A DNA stretch of 64,000 nt from Propionibacteriales bacterium (GTDB lineage: Bacteria; Actinomycetota; Actinomycetes; Propionibacteriales; Nocardioidaceae), in contig JAPLCA010000026.1 in NCBI GenBank assembly GCA_026392465.1, forward strand, positions 124,001-188,000, in the 5' to 3' direction. A model generated the notes under the pieces. The model saw only the letters and a program-made list of their open reading frames with translations. It searched no databases and was not told where the DNA came from. Below, piece after piece: positions 1-13,575 of this stretch (positions are counted from its first letter, which is position 1; each line of letters opens with the position of its first letter). A program made the position numbers and the translations under genes.

Positions 1-906
1 CAGGTCGTGCTCAACACGGTGGGCCCGTTCAGCGAGCTGGGTCCGGCCGTGGTCGAGGCCTGCCTCGCCGCCGGGACGCACTACACCGACACGACGGGCG
101 AGCAGGACTGGCTCATCACGTGCGACGAGACCTACGGCGCCGACTTCGCCGCCGCCGGGCTGCTGCTCTCCCCCGGCCTCGCCCAGATGTACACGACCGG
201 CGAGATCGCGGCCCAGCTGTGCCTCGAGACCCCCGGTCTGGACACGCTCGACATCGCCGTGTTCTGGGGCGGCAGCCCGACGATCGCCTCGACGCGCACC
301 ATCCTCGTCAACGCCGCCACGTCGGCCGCCCACTACCTGGAGCAGAACGTCTACGTGCCGTTCGACCCCGCCCAGGGGCTCGTCCCGCTGGTCGTCCCCG
401 GGCAGCACGAGCTGGCTCAGTCACTGCCCTGGGGCGGCACGTCGCACCCCGTCTGGTTCAGGCGCGACCCGCGCGTGGCCAGCTGCAAGGCGCAGGGCGG
501 GGTGTTCAACGCCGCCCTGATGCACGGTGTGCCGCAGATCGTGGCGGGCGCGCTCGAGGCGACGAAGGACATGGCCCCCGAGGAGCGCGACGCCGCCCTG
601 ACGGCGACGGCGCGGCAGGTCATGGACACGATGCCGCCCCGCGAGAACCCGCGGGTGAACAAGTCGTTGGACTCCGTCCACGCCTCGGGGCCGCTCGGCC
701 GCGCCCACTGCGTGATCCACGGCAACAGCAACTACAAGCAGACCGGCCTGCTGCAGGCCTACGCGGCCTACTCGCTGCTCCAGACGCCTCCCCGGCGGGC
801 TGGTTTCGCCAGCGGCTGCCAGGCGTTCGGACATCGAGAGCTCCTCGGCGTCCTGCGCTCGTTCGGGCTCGTCGCCGCGCCCCGGCTCACGGTGCAGGAG
901 GCGTGA
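1..906 (+). CDS. Saccharopine dehydrogenase family NAD(P)-binding protein (5' partial)
   Basis: The reading frame is open from the first base of the window, so the start and most of the N-terminal Rossmann fold lie outside. The visible part begins with the family hallmark LNTVGPF followed by GPAVVEACLAAGTHYTDTTG, which resembles the saccharopine dehydrogenase/trans-acting enoyl reductase superfamily. The C-terminus ends in a substrate-domain tail (GHRELLGVLRSFGLV). The stop codon is one base before the GTG of the acyl-CoA ligase, so the two are probably co-transcribed. An NAD(P)H-dependent reduction of an acyl or lipid substrate is plausible from this pairing. True lysine-pathway saccharopine dehydrogenase is unlikely. 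The substrate is unknown. Confidence 0.8.
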   Translation, partial: QVVLNTVGPFSELGPAVVEACLAAGTHYTDTTGEQDWLITCDETYGADFAAAGLLLSPGLAQMYTTGEIAAQLCLETPGLDTLDIAVFWGGSPTIASTRTILVNAATSAAHYLEQNVYVPFDPAQGLVPLVVPGQHELAQSLPWGGTSHPVWFRRDPRVASCKAQGGVFNAALMHGVPQIVAGALEATKDMAPEERDAALTATARQVMDTMPPRENPRVNKSLDSVHASGPLGRAHCVIHGNSNYKQTGLLQAYAAYSLLQTPPRRAGFASGCQAFGHRELLGVLRSFGLVAAPRLTVQEA

Positions 907-907
907 C

Positions 908-2452
908 GTGCGCCTGGTCGACTACCTCGACAAGGGGATCTCGGTGGCAGCCGACCAGGCGTGCCTGACGACCGGGGAGGAGTCGCTGACCTACCGCGAG
1001 GTCGGCGACCTCTCCGGTCGGATCGCGTCGGCGCTCGTGGCACGGGGCGTCGAGCCCGGTGCCAGCGTCGCGATCCTCTCGGCGAACGATCCCGTCGCCT
1101 TCGCGACCGTCTTCGGCATCAGCAGGGCGGGAGCCGTCTGGTGCCCCGTCAACCCCCGCAACGAGGCGGCGGAGAACCGCGAGCTGCTCGAACGCTTCGA
1201 CTGCGAGGTGCTGGTCCACCAGGCCGCCTTCACCGGCCTGGTCGACGCCATCGCCCCCGACCTGCCCGGCCTGCACACGATCGTGTGCCTCGACGGCGAG
1301 CGGGACGGTTCCCACCCGTGGGCGGACTTCCTCGCCGGCGGCCAGGAACCCGTCGACCGGCACGAGCCCGACGACATCGCGATGATCGTCGGCACGGGTG
1401 GGACCACGGGACGTCCCAAGGGCGTGGTGCTCACGCACCAGAACCTCGAGACGATGACCGCGCTGACCCTCATGGGCTACCCGATCGGCGAGCGGCCCGT
1501 CTACCTCGCCGTCGCCCCCCTCACCCACGCGGCCGGCGTCCTCTGCTTCCCGATGCTCGTCAGCGGCGGGGAGATCGTCATCGCGCGCACCCCGGACGTG
1601 GACGCGATCCTCGACCTCGTCCCGCGGCACGGGGTCACGCACCTGTTCCTCCCACCGACGCTGGTCTACATGCTGCTGGACGCCCCGGCGCTCGACACGA
1701 CGGACCTCTCGTCGCTGCGCTGCTTCTGGTACGGAGCCGCCCCCATGTCGGTGGCGCGGCTGACCGAGGCGATCGATCGGGTCGGACCGGTGATGGCCCA
1801 GCTGTTCGGACAGACCGAGGCACCCATGATGCTGACGATGCTGCCCCCGGACGAGCACGTGGACGAGGACGGCGCGCCGATCCCGTCACGGCTCTCGTCC
1901 GCCGGCCGCGCGGCGCCGCTCGTCACGCTCGCGATCGTCGACGAGCACGGCGTGCACCAGCCGACCGGCGAGCGAGGCGAGATCGTCGTGCGCTCGTCGC
2001 TCGTCATGCGGGGCTACTACCGCGACCCCGAGGCGACGGCGGCCGCGACGATCGACGGCTGGCACCGCACCGGCGACATCGGCTACCTCGACGAGGAGCG
2101 GTACCTGCACATCGTCGACCGGGCGAAGGACATGATCATCACCGGCGGCTTCAACGTGTACTCGGCGGAGGTGGAGCAGGCCCTGATGCGGCATCCCGCC
2201 GTGCAGGACTGCGCCGTGGTCGGACGTCCCGACGAGCGGTGGGGCGAGCGCGTCGTCGCCGTCGTGCAGCTGCGTCCGGGGCGCGTCGTCGACCCGTCGG
2301 AGCTGCGGTCCTTCGTCCGGGCGGAGATCGGCGGCGTGAAGGCCCCGAAGGAGCTGCACCTGTGGGACGACCTGCCGCGCTCCAAGGTCGGCAAGGTGGT
2401 CAAGCCCGACGTGCGGGCACGCCTCGACGCGGACCCGGCCACGCCGGGCTGA
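908..2452 (+). CDS. AMP-dependent acyl-CoA synthetase/ligase
   Basis: A 514-residue ANL-superfamily enzyme that activates a carboxylic acid, probably a fatty acid, to acyl-AMP and then acyl-CoA. The AMP/P-loop motif GTGGTTGRPKG lies near residue 162, GQTEAPM near 300, the HRTGD hinge near 386 and the GGFNVYSAEVE segment after it. The catalytic C-terminal lysine is in PRSKVGKVVKP near residue 494. All core motifs are intact. The GTG start at 908 follows the upstream stop by one base, indicating coupling with the saccharopine-dehydrogenase-like gene. The exact acid cannot be read from the sequence. Confidence 0.9.
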   Translation: MRLVDYLDKGISVAADQACLTTGEESLTYREVGDLSGRIASALVARGVEPGASVAILSANDPVAFATVFGISRAGAVWCPVNPRNEAAENRELLERFDCEVLVHQAAFTGLVDAIAPDLPGLHTIVCLDGERDGSHPWADFLAGGQEPVDRHEPDDIAMIVGTGGTTGRPKGVVLTHQNLETMTALTLMGYPIGERPVYLAVAPLTHAAGVLCFPMLVSGGEIVIARTPDVDAILDLVPRHGVTHLFLPPTLVYMLLDAPALDTTDLSSLRCFWYGAAPMSVARLTEAIDRVGPVMAQLFGQTEAPMMLTMLPPDEHVDEDGAPIPSRLSSAGRAAPLVTLAIVDEHGVHQPTGERGEIVVRSSLVMRGYYRDPEATAAATIDGWHRTGDIGYLDEERYLHIVDRAKDMIITGGFNVYSAEVEQALMRHPAVQDCAVVGRPDERWGERVVAVVQLRPGRVVDPSELRSFVRAEIGGVKAPKELHLWDDLPRSKVGKVVKPDVRARLDADPATPG

Positions 2453-2458
2453 CGACGC

Positions 2459-2494
2459 ACGAGCGCCCCCACCGGTGCCGGTGGGGGCGCTCGT
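2459..2494. terminator. Bidirectional hairpin terminator
   Basis: A 17-bp perfect stem (ACGAGCGCCCCCACCGG and its complement) with a 2-nt centre sits between the convergent ends of the acyl-CoA ligase and icd. There is no T-run, as is common in G+C-rich actinomycetes. Confidence 0.75.
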
Positions 2495-2509
2495 CGTGGT
2501 GGTGCGGGG

Positions 2510-4726
<2,217 letters not shown>

Positions 4727-4758
4727 CGCGGGCCACTCCTCAGGGTCGACCGAAAGTC

Positions 4759-4772
4759 TCTCGACCTCAAGA
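4759..4772. promoter_or_regulatory. Imperfect palindrome in the icd promoter region
   Basis: TCTCGA-CC-TCAAGA, an inverted repeat with one mismatch, lies 33 to 46 nt upstream of the icd start codon. It is followed by the A+T-rich GATATC, which is rare in this sequence. The size and symmetry fit a homodimeric regulator site, but no regulator is identified. Confidence 0.35.
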
Positions 4773-4802
4773 TATCCCGTGCGAGCCGCGTCACCACATC
4801 GG

Positions 4803-4928
4803 CCCGGCGGGGGTGCCGGGCCGGGGGCGGCGGACAGCCCGGCGGGGGTGCCGGGCCCCACCCCTGACGCAGCACGGCGGAGCGCCCGACGGGGGGCGCC
4901 GGGCCTCACCCTTGACGCAGCACGGCGC
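4803..4928. repeat. Cluster of G+C-rich short repeats upstream of the catalase gene
   Basis: Three copies of a module built on CCCGGCGGGGGTGCCGGGCC start at 4803, 4838 and 4886 (the last diverged). The second and third continue into a shared tail ending TGACGCAGCACGGCG (4865-4879 and 4913-4927), giving a 48-bp repeat. The 36-bp form at 4803-4838 recurs inside purB (52333-52368) and inside the FAD/Fe-S dehydrogenase gene (60797-60832). The cluster fills most of the icd/catalase intergenic space. Confidence 0.8.
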
Positions 4929-4991
4929 TCCGGTCGCGGAGTCGGCGTTCTCGGGGGACGGTGGAGGGACACCGACGCCCGAGGAGTGACC

Positions 4992-6590
4992 ATGACGCAC
5001 GAGATCCCCCAGCCCGACGACGGCACCGCCATCGCGACCGCGCCGACGCCCGAGGCGCAGCAGGGCTCGACGACGGAGACCGGCGCGCCCGCCGTCTCGG
5101 ACCGCAACAGCCTGACGCTCGGCGCGGACGGCCCGATCCTGCTGCACGACCGGCACCTGCTGGAGCAGATGGCGCACTTCAACCGGGAGCGGGTGCCGGA
5201 GCGCAACGTGCACGCGAAGGGTTCCGGCGCGTTCGGCACGTTCGTGACGACCGAGGACGTGTCGGCCTACACGAAGGCGGCGCTGTTCCAGCCGGGCGTC
5301 GAGACGGAGATGCTCGCGCGGTTCTCGACCGTGGCGGGTGAGCACGGCTCGCCGGACACGTGGCGCGACCCGCGCGGGTTCGCGCTGAAGTTCTACACGA
5401 CGGAGGGCAACTACAACCTCGTCGGCAACAACACGCCGGTCTTCTTCGTGCGCGACACGATGAAGTTCCAGCACTTCATCCGCAGCCAGAAGCGGCGTGG
5501 CGCGAACGGCCTGCGCGACAACCACATGCAGTGGGACTTCTGGTCGCTGAACCCGGAGTCGGCGCACCAGGTGACCTACCTGATGGGCGACCGGGGCATC
5601 CCGCGCTCGTACCGGCACATGAACGGCTACGGCTCGCACACGTTCCTGTGGATCAACGCTGCCGGCGACAAGCACTGGGTGAAGTACCACTTCCACAGCC
5701 AGCAGGGCGTGCAGGGACTGACCGGTGAGGACGCCGACCGCATCGCGGGCCACGACGCCGACTTCCACCGACGCGACCTGTTCGAGTCGATCGAGCGCGG
5801 CGACTTCCCGTCGTGGCGGCTGTCGGTCCAGCTGATGCCGTACGAGGACGCGAGGACCTACCGGCTCAACCCGTTCGACCTCACGAAGGTGTGGCCGCAC
5901 GAGGACTACCCCCTCGTCGAGGTGGGCACGATGACGCTGGACCGGAACCCGGAGAACTTCTTCGCCGAGATCGAGCAGGCGGCGTTCGAGCCGTCGGCCG
6001 TCGTACCCGGCATCGGCTTCAGCCCGGACAAGATGCTGCTGGGCCGCGTCTTCTCCTACTCCGACACCCAGCGCTACCGCATCGGCCCGAACTACCACCA
6101 GCTGCCGGTGAACCGGCCGAAGAACGTGCAGCACCACAACACGTACACGTTCGACGGACCGATGGCGTACGACCACAGCGGCGACCAGCCGGTGTACGCC
6201 CCGAACAGCGAGGGTCGCGGCTACAGCGACGAGGTGGGAGTGGTCGAGGACGGGTGGGAGGCCGACGGGCCGATGATCCGTCAGGCATACACGCTGCGCC
6301 CGGACGACGACGACTTCAGCCAGGCCGGTGCGCTCGTGCGCGAGGTCTGGGACGACGCCCAGCGCGAGCGCTTCGTCGAGACGGTCGCCGGCCACCTGCT
6401 CGGCGGCGTGACCGGCGAGGTGCTGGAGCGCGCGCTCGACTACTGGCGTCACGTCGACGAGGCGACCGCGAAGCAGATCGAGGAGCTCGTGCGCGCGGGC
6501 CTGGGAGGCGACAACCCGGGCGGTGAGGACGACCAGGCCAAGGAGCTCGTGGCGAACGCGCTCGTGGAGACGCGGACGCACGCCGGCTGA
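4992..6590 (+). CDS. katA: Haem catalase
   Basis: Dismutates hydrogen peroxide. The 532-residue protein is a typical monofunctional haem catalase. The distal haem histidine is His74 in [11 protein letters not shown], the distal Asn lies in [14 protein letters not shown], and the proximal haem-ligand tyrosine is Tyr356 in [12 protein letters not shown]. The ATG at 4992 was chosen because GAGGAG lies 5 nt upstream; a GTG at 4986 overlaps that ribosome site. The ORF can be extended upstream only through the repeat cluster. Its N-terminus (residues 1-38) is a low-complexity polar stretch. It is transcribed alone, divergent from icd, and followed by a strong hairpin. The katA symbol is by family only. 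Confidence 0.95.
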   Translation: MTHEIPQPDDGTAIATAPTPEAQQGSTTETGAPAVSDRNSLTLGADGPILLHDRHLLEQMAHFNRERVPERNVHAKGSGAFGTFVTTEDVSAYTKAALFQPGVETEMLARFSTVAGEHGSPDTWRDPRGFALKFYTTEGNYNLVGNNTPVFFVRDTMKFQHFIRSQKRRGANGLRDNHMQWDFWSLNPESAHQVTYLMGDRGIPRSYRHMNGYGSHTFLWINAAGDKHWVKYHFHSQQGVQGLTGEDADRIAGHDADFHRRDLFESIERGDFPSWRLSVQLMPYEDARTYRLNPFDLTKVWPHEDYPLVEVGTMTLDRNPENFFAEIEQAAFEPSAVVPGIGFSPDKMLLGRVFSYSDTQRYRIGPNYHQLPVNRPKNVQHHNTYTFDGPMAYDHSGDQPVYAPNSEGRGYSDEVGVVEDGWEADGPMIRQAYTLRPDDDDFSQAGALVREVWDDAQRERFVETVAGHLLGGVTGEVLERALDYWRHVDEATAKQIEELVRAGLGGDNPGGEDDQAKELVANALVETRTHAG

Positions 6591-6607
6591 CCGGGGACCG
6601 TCGGCCG

Positions 6608-6645
6608 GCAGCGGCCCGCCCGCGTGCGCGCGGGTGGGCCGCTGC
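6608..6645. terminator. Hairpin terminator after the catalase gene
   Basis: GCAGCGGCCC pairs with GGGCCGCTGC around an inner CCCGCG/CGCGGG stem, starting 18 nt after the catalase stop codon and before the mdh leader. No T-run follows. Confidence 0.6.
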
Positions 6646-6700
6646 GTTACGTTCGTCACAGACCCCGCCCGACCCTTCCTCCCACAAGGAGCACCCCGAC

Positions 6701-7687
6701 GTGACCAGCCCCGTCAAGGTCGCCGTCACCGGCGCCGCCGGCCAGATCGGCTACAGCCTGCTCTTCCGCCTCGCCTCCGGCGACCTCCTCGGACCCGACA
6801 CCCCGGTGCAGCTGCGGCTGCTCGAGATCACGCCCGCCCTGAAGGCCCTGGAGGGCGTCGTGATGGAGCTGGACGACTGCGCGTTCCCCACGCTGCACTC
6901 GGTCGAGATCGGCGACGACCCGCGCGAGGTCTTCGACGGGGTGAACCTGGCCCTGCTGGTCGGCGCCCGCCCCCGGACGAAGGGGATGGAGCGCGGCGAC
7001 CTCCTGGAGGCGAACGGCGCGATCTTCACGGCACAGGGCCGGGCCCTCAACGACGTCGCGGCCGACGACGTGCGGGTCGGGGTCACCGGCAACCCGGCGA
7101 ACACGAACGCGCTGATCGCGCTGAGCAACGCGCCCGACATCCCGGCGGAGCGGTTCAGCGCGCTCACCCGGCTCGACCACAACCGGGCCATCAGCCAGCT
7201 GGCCGCCAGGACCGGCAGCGCGGTGGCCGACATCCGGCGCATGACCATCTGGGGCAACCACTCGGCCACCCAGTACCCCGACCTCTTCCACGCCGAGATC
7301 GGTGGCCGCAACGCGGCCGAGGTCGTGGACGACCAGGCGTGGATCGAAGACGTCTTCATCCCGACGGTCGCCAAGCGCGGCGCGGCGATCATCGAGGCGC
7401 GCGGCGCGTCATCGGCGGCGAGTGCGGCGTCGGCGACGATCGACGCGGCCCGCGACTGGCTGCAGGGCTCCCCCGACGGCGACTGGGTGTCGATGGCGGT
7501 GCGCTCGGACGGCTCCTACGGCATCCCCGAGGGTCTCGTGTACTCGTACCCCGTCACGACGCGCGACGGCGACTGGTCGATCGTGCAGGACCTCGAGATC
7601 GACGAGTTCAGCCGGTCCCGGATGGACGCGACGGCGGCCGAGCTCGTCGAGGAGCGCGACGCGGTGACGGCGCTCGGTCTCGTCTGA
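6701..7687 (+). CDS. mdh: Malate dehydrogenase
   Basis: NAD-dependent interconversion of malate and oxaloacetate in the TCA cycle. The 328-residue length fits the cytosolic-type MDH common in actinomycetes. The Rossmann glycine motif GAAGQIGY is near residue 11, the substrate/catalytic LTRLDHNRA segment near 160, and the catalytic histidine is in [11 protein letters not shown]. The GTG start at 6701 gives the conserved [18 protein letters not shown]-terminus, with an AGGAG site upstream. It is convergent with the M14 peptidase gene and stands alone. Confidence 0.96.
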   Translation: MTSPVKVAVTGAAGQIGYSLLFRLASGDLLGPDTPVQLRLLEITPALKALEGVVMELDDCAFPTLHSVEIGDDPREVFDGVNLALLVGARPRTKGMERGDLLEANGAIFTAQGRALNDVAADDVRVGVTGNPANTNALIALSNAPDIPAERFSALTRLDHNRAISQLAARTGSAVADIRRMTIWGNHSATQYPDLFHAEIGGRNAAEVVDDQAWIEDVFIPTVAKRGAAIIEARGASSAASAASATIDAARDWLQGSPDGDWVSMAVRSDGSYGIPEGLVYSYPVTTRDGDWSIVQDLEIDEFSRSRMDATAAELVEERDAVTALGLV

Positions 7688-7729
7688 GCCCGCGACACCG
7701 CCCCCTCCCCCTCGGCGGCGAGGAACTGC

Positions 7730-8731
7730 TCAGCCCAGCCGCGCCCGGACCCGGGCGGCGCCGGTGATGGCCAGACCGGCCCGGCGTCCGGCGTAGGCGC
7801 TGGTGACCGACGCCCGGTACTCCAGCGTCGTCGCCGTGCCGTGGCGACCGTAGTAGCGGTTGTACCAGCCGGTGAGCGTGGGGCTGGTGAGGCCGGACGG
7901 CGTCCCGACGCCGACCTCGCGAATGGGCAGGCCGAGCGCGTCGGCGAGTCGTCGCTCCCACCCTCGGTCCTTGCCGGTGCGCACCACGACGCCGAACGGC
8001 TGGTGGACCGACGCGATGTAGTCGGGACGCTTGCGACGCAGGAACGCCGCGACGGCCTTCGTCTCGCGCTCGCTCGCCGCACGCGGACCACCCCAGGTGC
8101 GGGAGCCCTTGCCGCTCGACCGGTAGCCGCTCGTGCCCCAGTTGCGGTTGAGGTCGACACCGCGGGCGTTGGTGCGGGTGCCGCGGGCGTTGCCGTCGGG
8201 GTTCATCGTCGGGATGACCCAGATCTCGCTGCCCTTCGTGGGCTTGACGTTGCGGCGGACCCAGTCGGCGGTCTGCAGGCCGGCCTTCTCGTCGCCGTGC
8301 ATCTGTCCGAGCACGACGAGCGTGCGCCGCTGCGTCGTGTGCGACCAGCCGCGGTAGTACCCCATGATCGTGCGCCCCTGCACGGTCGTGCCGAGGACGG
8401 CGCTGCGCGTGATGAGCTTCGGTGTCGGCTGGGGCTTCGGCGTCGGCTTGGGGGTGGCGGTCGGCTTCGGCGTGGGCGACGCGGTGGGTGTCGGCGACGC
8501 CGTCGGGCTGGGGCTCGGACTGGGGCTCGCGCTCGGCGTCGGCGAGACGGTCGGGCCGGGACTGGGCGTGGGGCTCGTCGTCGACGTCGCCTCGACCGCG
8601 GGCTCGGACGGGTCCGGGACGTCACGTCCGAGGGCGGACGCCGCCGACGTCGCGAGCGCGGTGCCGCCGAGGGACAGGACCGTCACGAGGACCAGGGACC
8701 GGACCGGGCCGCGCCCGACGACGTGCTTCAT
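7730..8731 (-). CDS. Secreted M14-family zinc carboxypeptidase
   Basis: A 333-residue exported peptidase. After the ATG at 8731 there is a basic stretch and a hydrophobic signal sequence ([22 protein letters not shown]). Residues about 45-105 are a Pro/Thr/Ser linker of PTPSPSP-like repeats, typical of a cell-wall-spanning or glycosylated stalk. The catalytic domain follows. Zinc ligands are His and Glu of MHGDEKAG and His of SVHQPF, with the general base Glu in TTLEYRA. The substrate may be peptidoglycan stem peptide or extracellular peptide; it is undetermined. A TACCGT box lies exactly 6 nt before the ATG, suggesting a leaderless mRNA and supporting this start over the longer ORF. Confidence 0.88.
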   Translation of the reverse strand: MKHVVGRGPVRSLVLVTVLSLGGTALATSAASALGRDVPDPSEPAVEATSTTSPTPSPGPTVSPTPSASPSPSPSPTASPTPTASPTPKPTATPKPTPKPQPTPKLITRSAVLGTTVQGRTIMGYYRGWSHTTQRRTLVVLGQMHGDEKAGLQTADWVRRNVKPTKGSEIWVIPTMNPDGNARGTRTNARGVDLNRNWGTSGYRSSGKGSRTWGGPRAASERETKAVAAFLRRKRPDYIASVHQPFGVVVRTGKDRGWERRLADALGLPIREVGVGTPSGLTSPTLTGWYNRYYGRHGTATTLEYRASVTSAYAGRRAGLAITGAARVRARLG

Positions 8732-8737
8732 CGCCCC

Positions 8738-8743
8738 ACGGTA
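8738..8743 (-). promoter_or_regulatory. -10 box for leaderless M14 peptidase mRNA
   Basis: TACCGT on the minus strand, followed by exactly 6 nt and then the ATG at 8731. No ribosome-binding site lies between them. Confidence 0.5.
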
Positions 8744-8804
8744 GGCCCCCGCGGACCGCCGCGCGCGGCGACGCACGCACTCGCGTCACGGCGACCGACA
8801 CAGG

Positions 8805-9089
8805 TCAGGCCGGCGGGCCCGGAGGCACGACGAGCGCCAGGACCGCCAGGCTGACGCCGAGCAGCGTCAGCCAGACGATGTCGAAGGTGCGCCCCCGCAC
8901 CCGCAGCATGCCGACGTGGTCCTGCGGCACCACCGCGCGGGCGAGACCGCCGAGCGCGAAGGTGACACCGACGACGAGCAGACCGACGCGCCAGTGCCCC
9001 AGGCCCACCAGGCCCAGCCCGACGGCGACGCCGACGAGCAGGCAGAGGTAGATCTGCGACCCGCGGCTCCGCGGGACGACCGGGCTCAC
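8805..9089 (-). CDS. DUF3017 small membrane protein
   Basis: A 94-residue protein with three hydrophobic segments (about residues 13-27, 33-51 and 70-88). DUF3017 proteins typically follow folD in actinomycetes, as here. The GTG start overlaps the folD stop codon as GTGA, so translation is coupled. The function is unknown. No catalytic motif is visible. Confidence 0.85.
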   Translation of the reverse strand: MSPVVPRSRGSQIYLCLLVGVAVGLGLVGLGHWRVGLLVVGVTFALGGLARAVVPQDHVGMLRVRGRTFDIVWLTLLGVSLAVLALVVPPGPPA

Positions 9090-9949
9090 GGGGCGTCCGC
9101 GACGCGCTTCTCGGCCTCGTCCACCACGTTGCTCAGGAGCATCGCGCGCGTCATCGGACCGACCCCGCCCGGGTTCGGGGCGACCCAGCCGGCGACGTCG
9201 TGGACGCCCGGGTGCAGGTCGCCGACGATCTTGCCGGCGTCGTCACGGCTCACGCCGACGTCGAGCAGGGCTGCGCCGGGCTTGACCATGTCGGGCGTGA
9301 TGATGCCCGGGACGCCCGCCGCGGCGATGACGATGTCGGCCCGTCTCACCTCGGCCGCCAGGTCGCGCGTGCCGGTGTGGCAGAGCGTGACGGTCGCGTT
9401 CTCGCTCCGGCGGGTCAGCAGGAGCCCCATGGGCCGGCCGACGGTGATGCCTCGACCGACGACCACGACGTGCGCACCGGCGATCTGCACGTCGTGGCGG
9501 CGCAGCAGCTCGACGATGCCGCGCGGCGTGCACGGCAGCGGCGCCGGCTCGCCGAGCACGAGCCAGCCGAGGTTCGTCGGGTGCAGGCCGTCGGCGTCCT
9601 TGGCCGGGTCGATGCGCCCGATCACGGCGTTCTCGTCGATGCCACGGGGCAGCGGCAGCTGGACGATGTAGAGGGTGCAGGCAGGATCGGCGTTGAGCCG
9701 GTCGACGGCCGCCTCGACCTCGGCCTGCGTGGCCGTCGCCGGCAGGTCGACCCGGATCGACTCGATGCCGATCTCCGCGCAGTCGCGGTGCTTCGCGTCG
9801 ACGTACCACCGGCTGCCCGGGTCATCGCCGACGAGGATCGTGCCGAGGCCCGGGACCAGCCCGCGCTCGCGCAGGGCCGCGACGCGACCGGTGAGCTCCG
9901 TCTTGATGGCCGCGGCCACCGCCTTGCCGTCCAGGATCTGCGCCGTCAC
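9086..9949 (-). CDS. folD: Methylenetetrahydrofolate dehydrogenase/cyclohydrolase
   Basis: Bifunctional enzyme converting 5,10-methylene-THF to 10-formyl-THF, the one-carbon donor used by PurN and PurH in this window. The 287-residue length is standard. The catalytic lysine is in YVDAKHRDC, the Q-L-P-L-P loop is in VQLPLPRGI, the NADP loop is GRGITVGRP and the C-terminal signature is NPGGVGPMT. The GTG at 9949 was chosen because [15 protein letters not shown] is the conserved N-terminus. The open frame upstream is only G+C-rich read-through. A CAGACT hexamer lies 7 nt before it, a weak leaderless -10 candidate. Confidence 0.95.
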   Translation of the reverse strand: MTAQILDGKAVAAAIKTELTGRVAALRERGLVPGLGTILVGDDPGSRWYVDAKHRDCAEIGIESIRVDLPATATQAEVEAAVDRLNADPACTLYIVQLPLPRGIDENAVIGRIDPAKDADGLHPTNLGWLVLGEPAPLPCTPRGIVELLRRHDVQIAGAHVVVVGRGITVGRPMGLLLTRRSENATVTLCHTGTRDLAAEVRRADIVIAAAGVPGIITPDMVKPGAALLDVGVSRDDAGKIVGDLHPGVHDVAGWVAPNPGGVGPMTRAMLLSNVVDEAEKRVADAP

Positions 9950-10098
9950 GACGTCGAGTCTGTCACGCGACAGGCCCGCGGCGACAGGAGGCCCGGCGCC
10001 CGCAGGCCCCCTACACTCGGCCACGGGGAGGCCCCGACGACGGACGACGTCGCGGTGATTCGGACTCGCGTCACGGGACGCGACGTGGAGAGGTGGAC

Positions 10099-10743
10099 AT
10101 GACGACGCGTGCGCAGCTGTCGCAGGAGCGCAGTCGACTGCGGAGGGACGAGCTGCTGACGGCAGCCATCTCGCTCTTCGCCGAGGGTGGCGCCCGGGCG
10201 GTGACGCACCGCGCCGTGGCTCGCCGCGCCGGACTTCCGCCGGCCACCACCACCTACTACTTCGCCTCCATCGAGGACCTCCTCCGCGAGGCGCTCCGCG
10301 AGCACATCGCACGCTGGCGCAGCACGCTGGCCTCGCTCGCCGGGCTCGAGACGCCGCCCGAGAACGTCGACCTCGACTCGGTCGCCCCGACCTTCGAGGC
10401 CGTGTTCGCGGTGCGCGGTCCGGAGGCTGCGGCGGTCGAGCTGTCGATCTACCTGGCCTCCACCCACGATCCCGCCCTGCGCGAGGAGGCCGGCGACGCG
10501 CTCCGCGACCTCGAGGGCCTCATCGCGCTCTGGCTCTCGATCCTCGGTGTCACCGACACGTCCAGGCTGGCACCGACGGTGCTCACCCTCATCGTCGGCA
10601 CGGCCATGCGGCGTCAGGCACGTCTGTACTCCGAGCAGGAGGAGGCGGCCCAGCTGGACTGGGCGATCCGCGGCCTCGTGGCGGCCGAGCTGGCCGGCCC
10701 CGACGGTGTTGCCCAGATCGTCAGCGAGAAGTTGAAGTCTTGA
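10099..10743 (+). CDS. TetR-family regulator 1
   Basis: A 214-residue repressor-type protein. The N-terminal helix-turn-helix spans about residues 11-60, with [14 protein letters not shown] then [19 protein letters not shown] and the YYFASIEDL core. The C-terminal ligand domain is not recognisable to a specific ligand class. ATG at 10099 has GGAGAGG 5 nt upstream; a GTG at 10093 is the alternative. It is divergent from folD and immediately followed by a paralogue, TetR 2, with near-identical HTH architecture. A TACACT hexamer near 10012 could be its -10 box. Confidence 0.9.
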   Translation: MTTRAQLSQERSRLRRDELLTAAISLFAEGGARAVTHRAVARRAGLPPATTTYYFASIEDLLREALREHIARWRSTLASLAGLETPPENVDLDSVAPTFEAVFAVRGPEAAAVELSIYLASTHDPALREEAGDALRDLEGLIALWLSILGVTDTSRLAPTVLTLIVGTAMRRQARLYSEQEEAAQLDWAIRGLVAAELAGPDGVAQIVSEKLKS

Positions 10744-10793
10744 CTACGCTGAGCAAGTTCACCAGGGGGCCCGCACGTGAGAGACAGAGGACC

Positions 10794-11411
10794 ATGCCTG
10801 AGGCACTATCCGGAGGCCGCGCACGTCTGAGCCAGGAGCGGAGCCGAGTGCGACGCGAGCAACTCGTCGCCGCCGCCGCGAAGCTCTTCGAGGAGGGCGG
10901 CACGAAGGCCGTCACCCACCGATCCGTCAGCGAGGCCGCGCAGGTCCCGCTCGCGACGGTCTCGTACTACTTCGCCTCGATCGACCAGCTGGTCGACGTC
11001 ATGTTCGGTGAGGCGCTGACCCACTGGACCGACGAGTGGGCCGCGCTCGTGCCCGAGGCCGGGACGAGCCTCTCGGCCGAGGAGGCCGCGGACCGGTTCA
11101 TCGCCCCGATGCGCACCCTCTCCCCCGACCGACCGTCGCACTACCTCAACGTCTACCTCGCGGCGCTCGCCCGACCGCACCTGCTGGAGGCCGTCCACGC
11201 CATGCGCGACGCCTGCTTCGGCAACCAGGTCGCGATCCTCGCCGCCACCGGCGTGCCCGACCCGGTGGAGGTCACCCGGGGCGCCAGCCTGCTCTACTCC
11301 GGGGCGCTCGTGGCCGCCGCCGATCGCGAGATCGGCCTCGACGGAGTGCTCTTGCTCCTGCAGTCCCACGTGGTCGAGCTCGTGCGACGCGCGCTGCCGC
11401 AGCAGGCCTGA
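10794..11411 (+). CDS. TetR-family regulator 2 (paralogue of regulator 1)
   Basis: A 205-residue TetR protein. Its HTH (LSQERSRVRREQLV, AVTHRSVSEAAQ, SYYFASIDQLV) aligns almost residue for residue with the neighbouring regulator, so the pair arose by tandem duplication; the ligand domains have diverged. I prefer the ATG at 10794, which places the HTH at the same distance from the N-terminus. The ORF also opens at a TTG at 10740 overlapping the upstream stop. The gene ends before a hairpin that matches hairpin A of the large composite repeats. Confidence 0.87.
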   Translation: MPEALSGGRARLSQERSRVRREQLVAAAAKLFEEGGTKAVTHRSVSEAAQVPLATVSYYFASIDQLVDVMFGEALTHWTDEWAALVPEAGTSLSAEEAADRFIAPMRTLSPDRPSHYLNVYLAALARPHLLEAVHAMRDACFGNQVAILAATGVPDPVEVTRGASLLYSGALVAAADREIGLDGVLLLLQSHVVELVRRALPQQA

Positions 11412-11438
11412 CGACGGTCCTGCGTCCGCAGGTGCCGA

Positions 11439-11488
11439 GCGGTGGATCTGCCACGTCCTGGGCGCTGTCCAGGTGGCTGATCCACCGC
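11439..11488. repeat. Solo copy of hairpin A, probable bidirectional terminator
   Basis: GCGGTGGATCTGCCAC at 11439-11454 pairs with GTGGCTGATCCACCGC at 11473-11488, with one mismatch in the stem. The arms match hairpin A of the four large composite elements, but no arrays or hairpins B/C are present here. It lies between the convergent ends of TetR 2 and a GNAT gene, where a terminator is expected. Confidence 0.7.
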
Positions 11489-11525
11489 TGCGCCGCGTAA
11501 CGGTGCACGAGTCGCGGCAGGCGGG

Positions 11526-11951
11526 TCAGCGAGCCTGCTTGACCCACCTGCTCCAGTCGTCCTGCGGCGCGTAGCCGCACGCGCGCCACAGGCCACGGCC
11601 CTCCTCGTTGTCGTCGAGGACCATGGCGCAGAAGCGCTCGGCCCCGAGCCGTCGGAGACGCTCCTCGGCGAGGGCCAGCATGCGACGACCGAGGCCGCGA
11701 CCGCGCCACCCGGGGTCGACGGCGAGGCGGTACAGGTTGGCGCGCCAGCCGTCCCACCCGCCGATGACCGTGGCGACGACCCGGCCGTCCGCCTCGGCGA
11801 CCAGGACCGCCTCAGGGTCGTGCCGGATCAGGGCGTGCACGAGGTCAGGACGGTCGTCCGGCCGGGACCCGTTCTCGCCCGCTCGGCACCAGAACTCCAG
11901 GAGGTCGGTCACGTCGTCCGTGGTGGCGTTCCGCACGCTCACGTCGTCCAT
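11526..11951 (-). CDS. GNAT-family N-acetyltransferase
   Basis: A 141-residue single-domain acetyl-CoA-dependent acetyltransferase. The acetyl-CoA pyrophosphate loop is VDPGWRGRGLGRRML (about residues 77-91), preceded by the usual beta strand ANLYRLAV. The substrate is unknown. The upstream AAGGGT hexamer is 6 nt before the ATG, a variant of the leaderless pattern seen in other genes here. It is convergent with TetR 2. Confidence 0.88.
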   Translation of the reverse strand: MDDVSVRNATTDDVTDLLEFWCRAGENGSRPDDRPDLVHALIRHDPEAVLVAEADGRVVATVIGGWDGWRANLYRLAVDPGWRGRGLGRRMLALAEERLRRLGAERFCAMVLDDNEEGRGLWRACGYAPQDDWSRWVKQAR

Positions 11952-12018
11952 GGGCCGACCCTTTCACGACCCCGTCGAGGATCCTCCAGCACGTTCCCGT
12001 GAGCCGTCGCGCGTGGAC

Positions 12019-13571
<1,553 letters not shown>

Positions 13572-13575
<4 letters not shown>

